The notes under the pieces: generated by a model | What the model saw: the letters and a program-made list of their open reading frames with translations, nothing else | Databases searched by the model: none | Told to the model about the DNA's origin: nothing | Shown here: in pieces, positions 8,366-9,331 of the stretch | Numbering within the stretch: the stretch's first letter is position 1 | How the letters are laid out: every line of letters begins with the position of its first letter | NCBI GenBank assembly: GCA_946056455.1 | Contig: CAMGJS010000026.1 | Coordinates: forward strand, 1-9,331 | DNA: 9,331 nt | Source: an uncultured Clostridia bacterium | GTDB lineage: Bacteria; Bacillota; Clostridia; Oscillospirales; Ruminococcaceae | Direction of reading: 5' to 3' | Translations under genes and position numbers: made by a program

Positions 8366-9331
8366 ATGAACGAAAAAGAACTTTACACCCTTTGGTGCGA
8401 AAAAGCGGTTGAGGACGATGACTTACAGACCGAGCTTGCCGCAATAAAGGACGATGACGAGGCGATAAAGGACAGGTTTTACCGCAATCTTGAATTCGGA
8501 ACGGGCGGACTTCGCGGAGTTATCGGCGCAGGAACATACCGTATGAACATATACACTGTCCGCAGAGCAACGCAGGGACTCGCCGACTATGTTAACGAAA
8601 CATTTACGGACGGCAGTGTTGCCATAGCTTATGACAGCAGAATAAAATCCGATGTTTTTGCAAGAGAGGCGGCTTCCGTTCTTGCCGCAAACGGAATAAA
8701 GGTATATATCTACCCCGAGCTTATGCCCACTCCTATGCTTTCCTATGCTGTAAGAAAGCTTGAATGTAAAGCGGGAATAGTTATCACCGCAAGCCACAAC
8801 CCCGCAAAGTACAACGGATACAAGGCTTACGGCGCAGACGGTTGTCAGATGACGCTTGAAGCGGCTGAAATCGTTCTTAAAAAGATAAACAGCGTTGAAA
8901 TGTTCGGCGGAGCAAAGGTCGTTAAATTTGAAGACGGTCTTGCTTCGGGAATGATTGAATACATAAAGCAGGATGTTATCGACAGCTATCTTGACGAGGT
9001 TGAAAAGCAGAGCGTTCATTCTGGCGTATGCTCGACAAGCGGACTCAAAGTTGTCTATACTCCCCTTAACGGAACGGGAAACAAGCCTGTCCGTGCAATT
9101 CTTGACAGAATAGGCATCAAGGATGTTACCGTTGTTCCCGAGCAAGAATTCCCCAACGGTAACTTTACGACCTGCCCCTTCCCCAACCCCGAGATAAAAG
9201 AGGCTCTTGCTTACGGCTTAAAGCTTTGTGAAAGCGTGAAGCCCGACCTTCTTCTTGCGACAGACCCCGACTGCGACCGTGTAGGAATTGCTGTTCCCTC
9301 ACCCAGCGGAGAATATGTTCTCTTTTCTGGC
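8366..9331 (+). CDS. pgcA: Alpha-D-phosphohexomutase (phosphoglucomutase/phosphomannomutase, PgcA-type), N-terminal 322 codons, cut by window edge
   Basis: Enzymes of this family interconvert hexose 1- and 6-phosphates through a phosphoserine and a bisphosphate intermediate. In Firmicutes the PgcA type supplies glucose 1-phosphate for UDP-glucose, cell-wall and glycolipid synthesis, and may also act on mannose phosphates. The protein begins MNEKELYTLWCEKA and shows the N-terminal FGTGGLRGVIGAGTYRMN block (residues 44-61), the catalytic loop TASHNPAKYNGYK with Ser143, the segment YTPLNGTGNKPVR (231-243), and the metal-binding loop DPDCDR with Asp300, Asp302 and Asp304. It resembles Bacillus subtilis PgcA from memory. 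The family is about 550-580 residues, so domains 3 (part) and 4, including the sugar-specificity and phosphate-binding loops, lie beyond the right edge. Substrate preference therefore cannot be judged here. The gene is divergent from comM, with its own promoter and ribosome binding site. The frame is open and ends exactly on a codon boundary. Confidence 0.95.
   Translation, partial: MNEKELYTLWCEKAVEDDDLQTELAAIKDDDEAIKDRFYRNLEFGTGGLRGVIGAGTYRMNIYTVRRATQGLADYVNETFTDGSVAIAYDSRIKSDVFAREAASVLAANGIKVYIYPELMPTPMLSYAVRKLECKAGIVITASHNPAKYNGYKAYGADGCQMTLEAAEIVLKKINSVEMFGGAKVVKFEDGLASGMIEYIKQDVIDSYLDEVEKQSVHSGVCSTSGLKVVYTPLNGTGNKPVRAILDRIGIKDVTVVPEQEFPNGNFTTCPFPNPEIKEALAYGLKLCESVKPDLLLATDPDCDRVGIAVPSPSGEYVLFSG

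Noticed and set aside
8423..9145. A 240-codon open frame on the minus strand, antisense to the mutase gene
   Set aside because: The sense strand encodes an unmistakable phosphohexomutase with intact motifs over the same span, so the antisense frame is a shadow.
1..9331. Mobile elements, CRISPR arrays, defence or biosynthetic systems
   Set aside because: No transposase, integrase, direct-repeat array or unknown gene cluster was seen. Every long stretch is accounted for by four well-known housekeeping genes.

Overview
The window suggests a Gram-positive, moderate-GC anaerobe of the class Clostridia, probably an Oscillospirales/Ruminococcaceae-like gut lineage. The basis is the Firmicutes-type RpoB and RpoC (compact, without the large lineage-specific insertions of proteobacterial enzymes), the strong AGGAG-type ribosome binding sites, AT-rich sigma-A-like promoters, and a PgcA-type phospho-sugar mutase. 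The taxonomic placement comes from remembered family resemblance and was not computed.

Layout. Positions 1-2437 (minus strand) hold the N-terminal two thirds of rpoC, which runs off the left edge. Positions 2481-6317 (minus) hold a complete rpoB, 43 bp upstream of rpoC. Positions 6318-6643 are non-coding and contain the predicted rpoB promoter, an unusually long rpoB leader of about 215 nt, and the intrinsic terminator of the next gene. Positions 6644-8164 (minus) hold a complete comM/yifB-family AAA+ ATPase gene. Positions 8165-8365 are a divergent promoter region. From 8366 to the right edge (plus) lies the N-terminal 322 codons of a phosphoglucomutase/phosphomannomutase.

How the genes work together. 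rpoB and rpoC encode the beta and beta' subunits that form the catalytic core of RNA polymerase and are almost certainly co-transcribed. ComM is a DNA-processing ATPase linked to integration of transforming DNA, and the sugar mutase belongs to central and cell-envelope carbohydrate metabolism. Neither has an obvious functional tie to RNA polymerase. A terminator after comM and a good promoter before rpoB suggest that comM, rpoBC and the mutase are three separate transcription units.

This is an ordinary housekeeping region. I see no mobile element, CRISPR array, tRNA, rRNA or defence-like system, and no credible undescribed system. The points worth a second look are modest: the position of rpoBC behind comM instead of behind rplL, the long structured rpoB leader, the TTG start of rpoC, a proline in the rifampicin-binding region of RpoB, and a very acidic RpoB tail.
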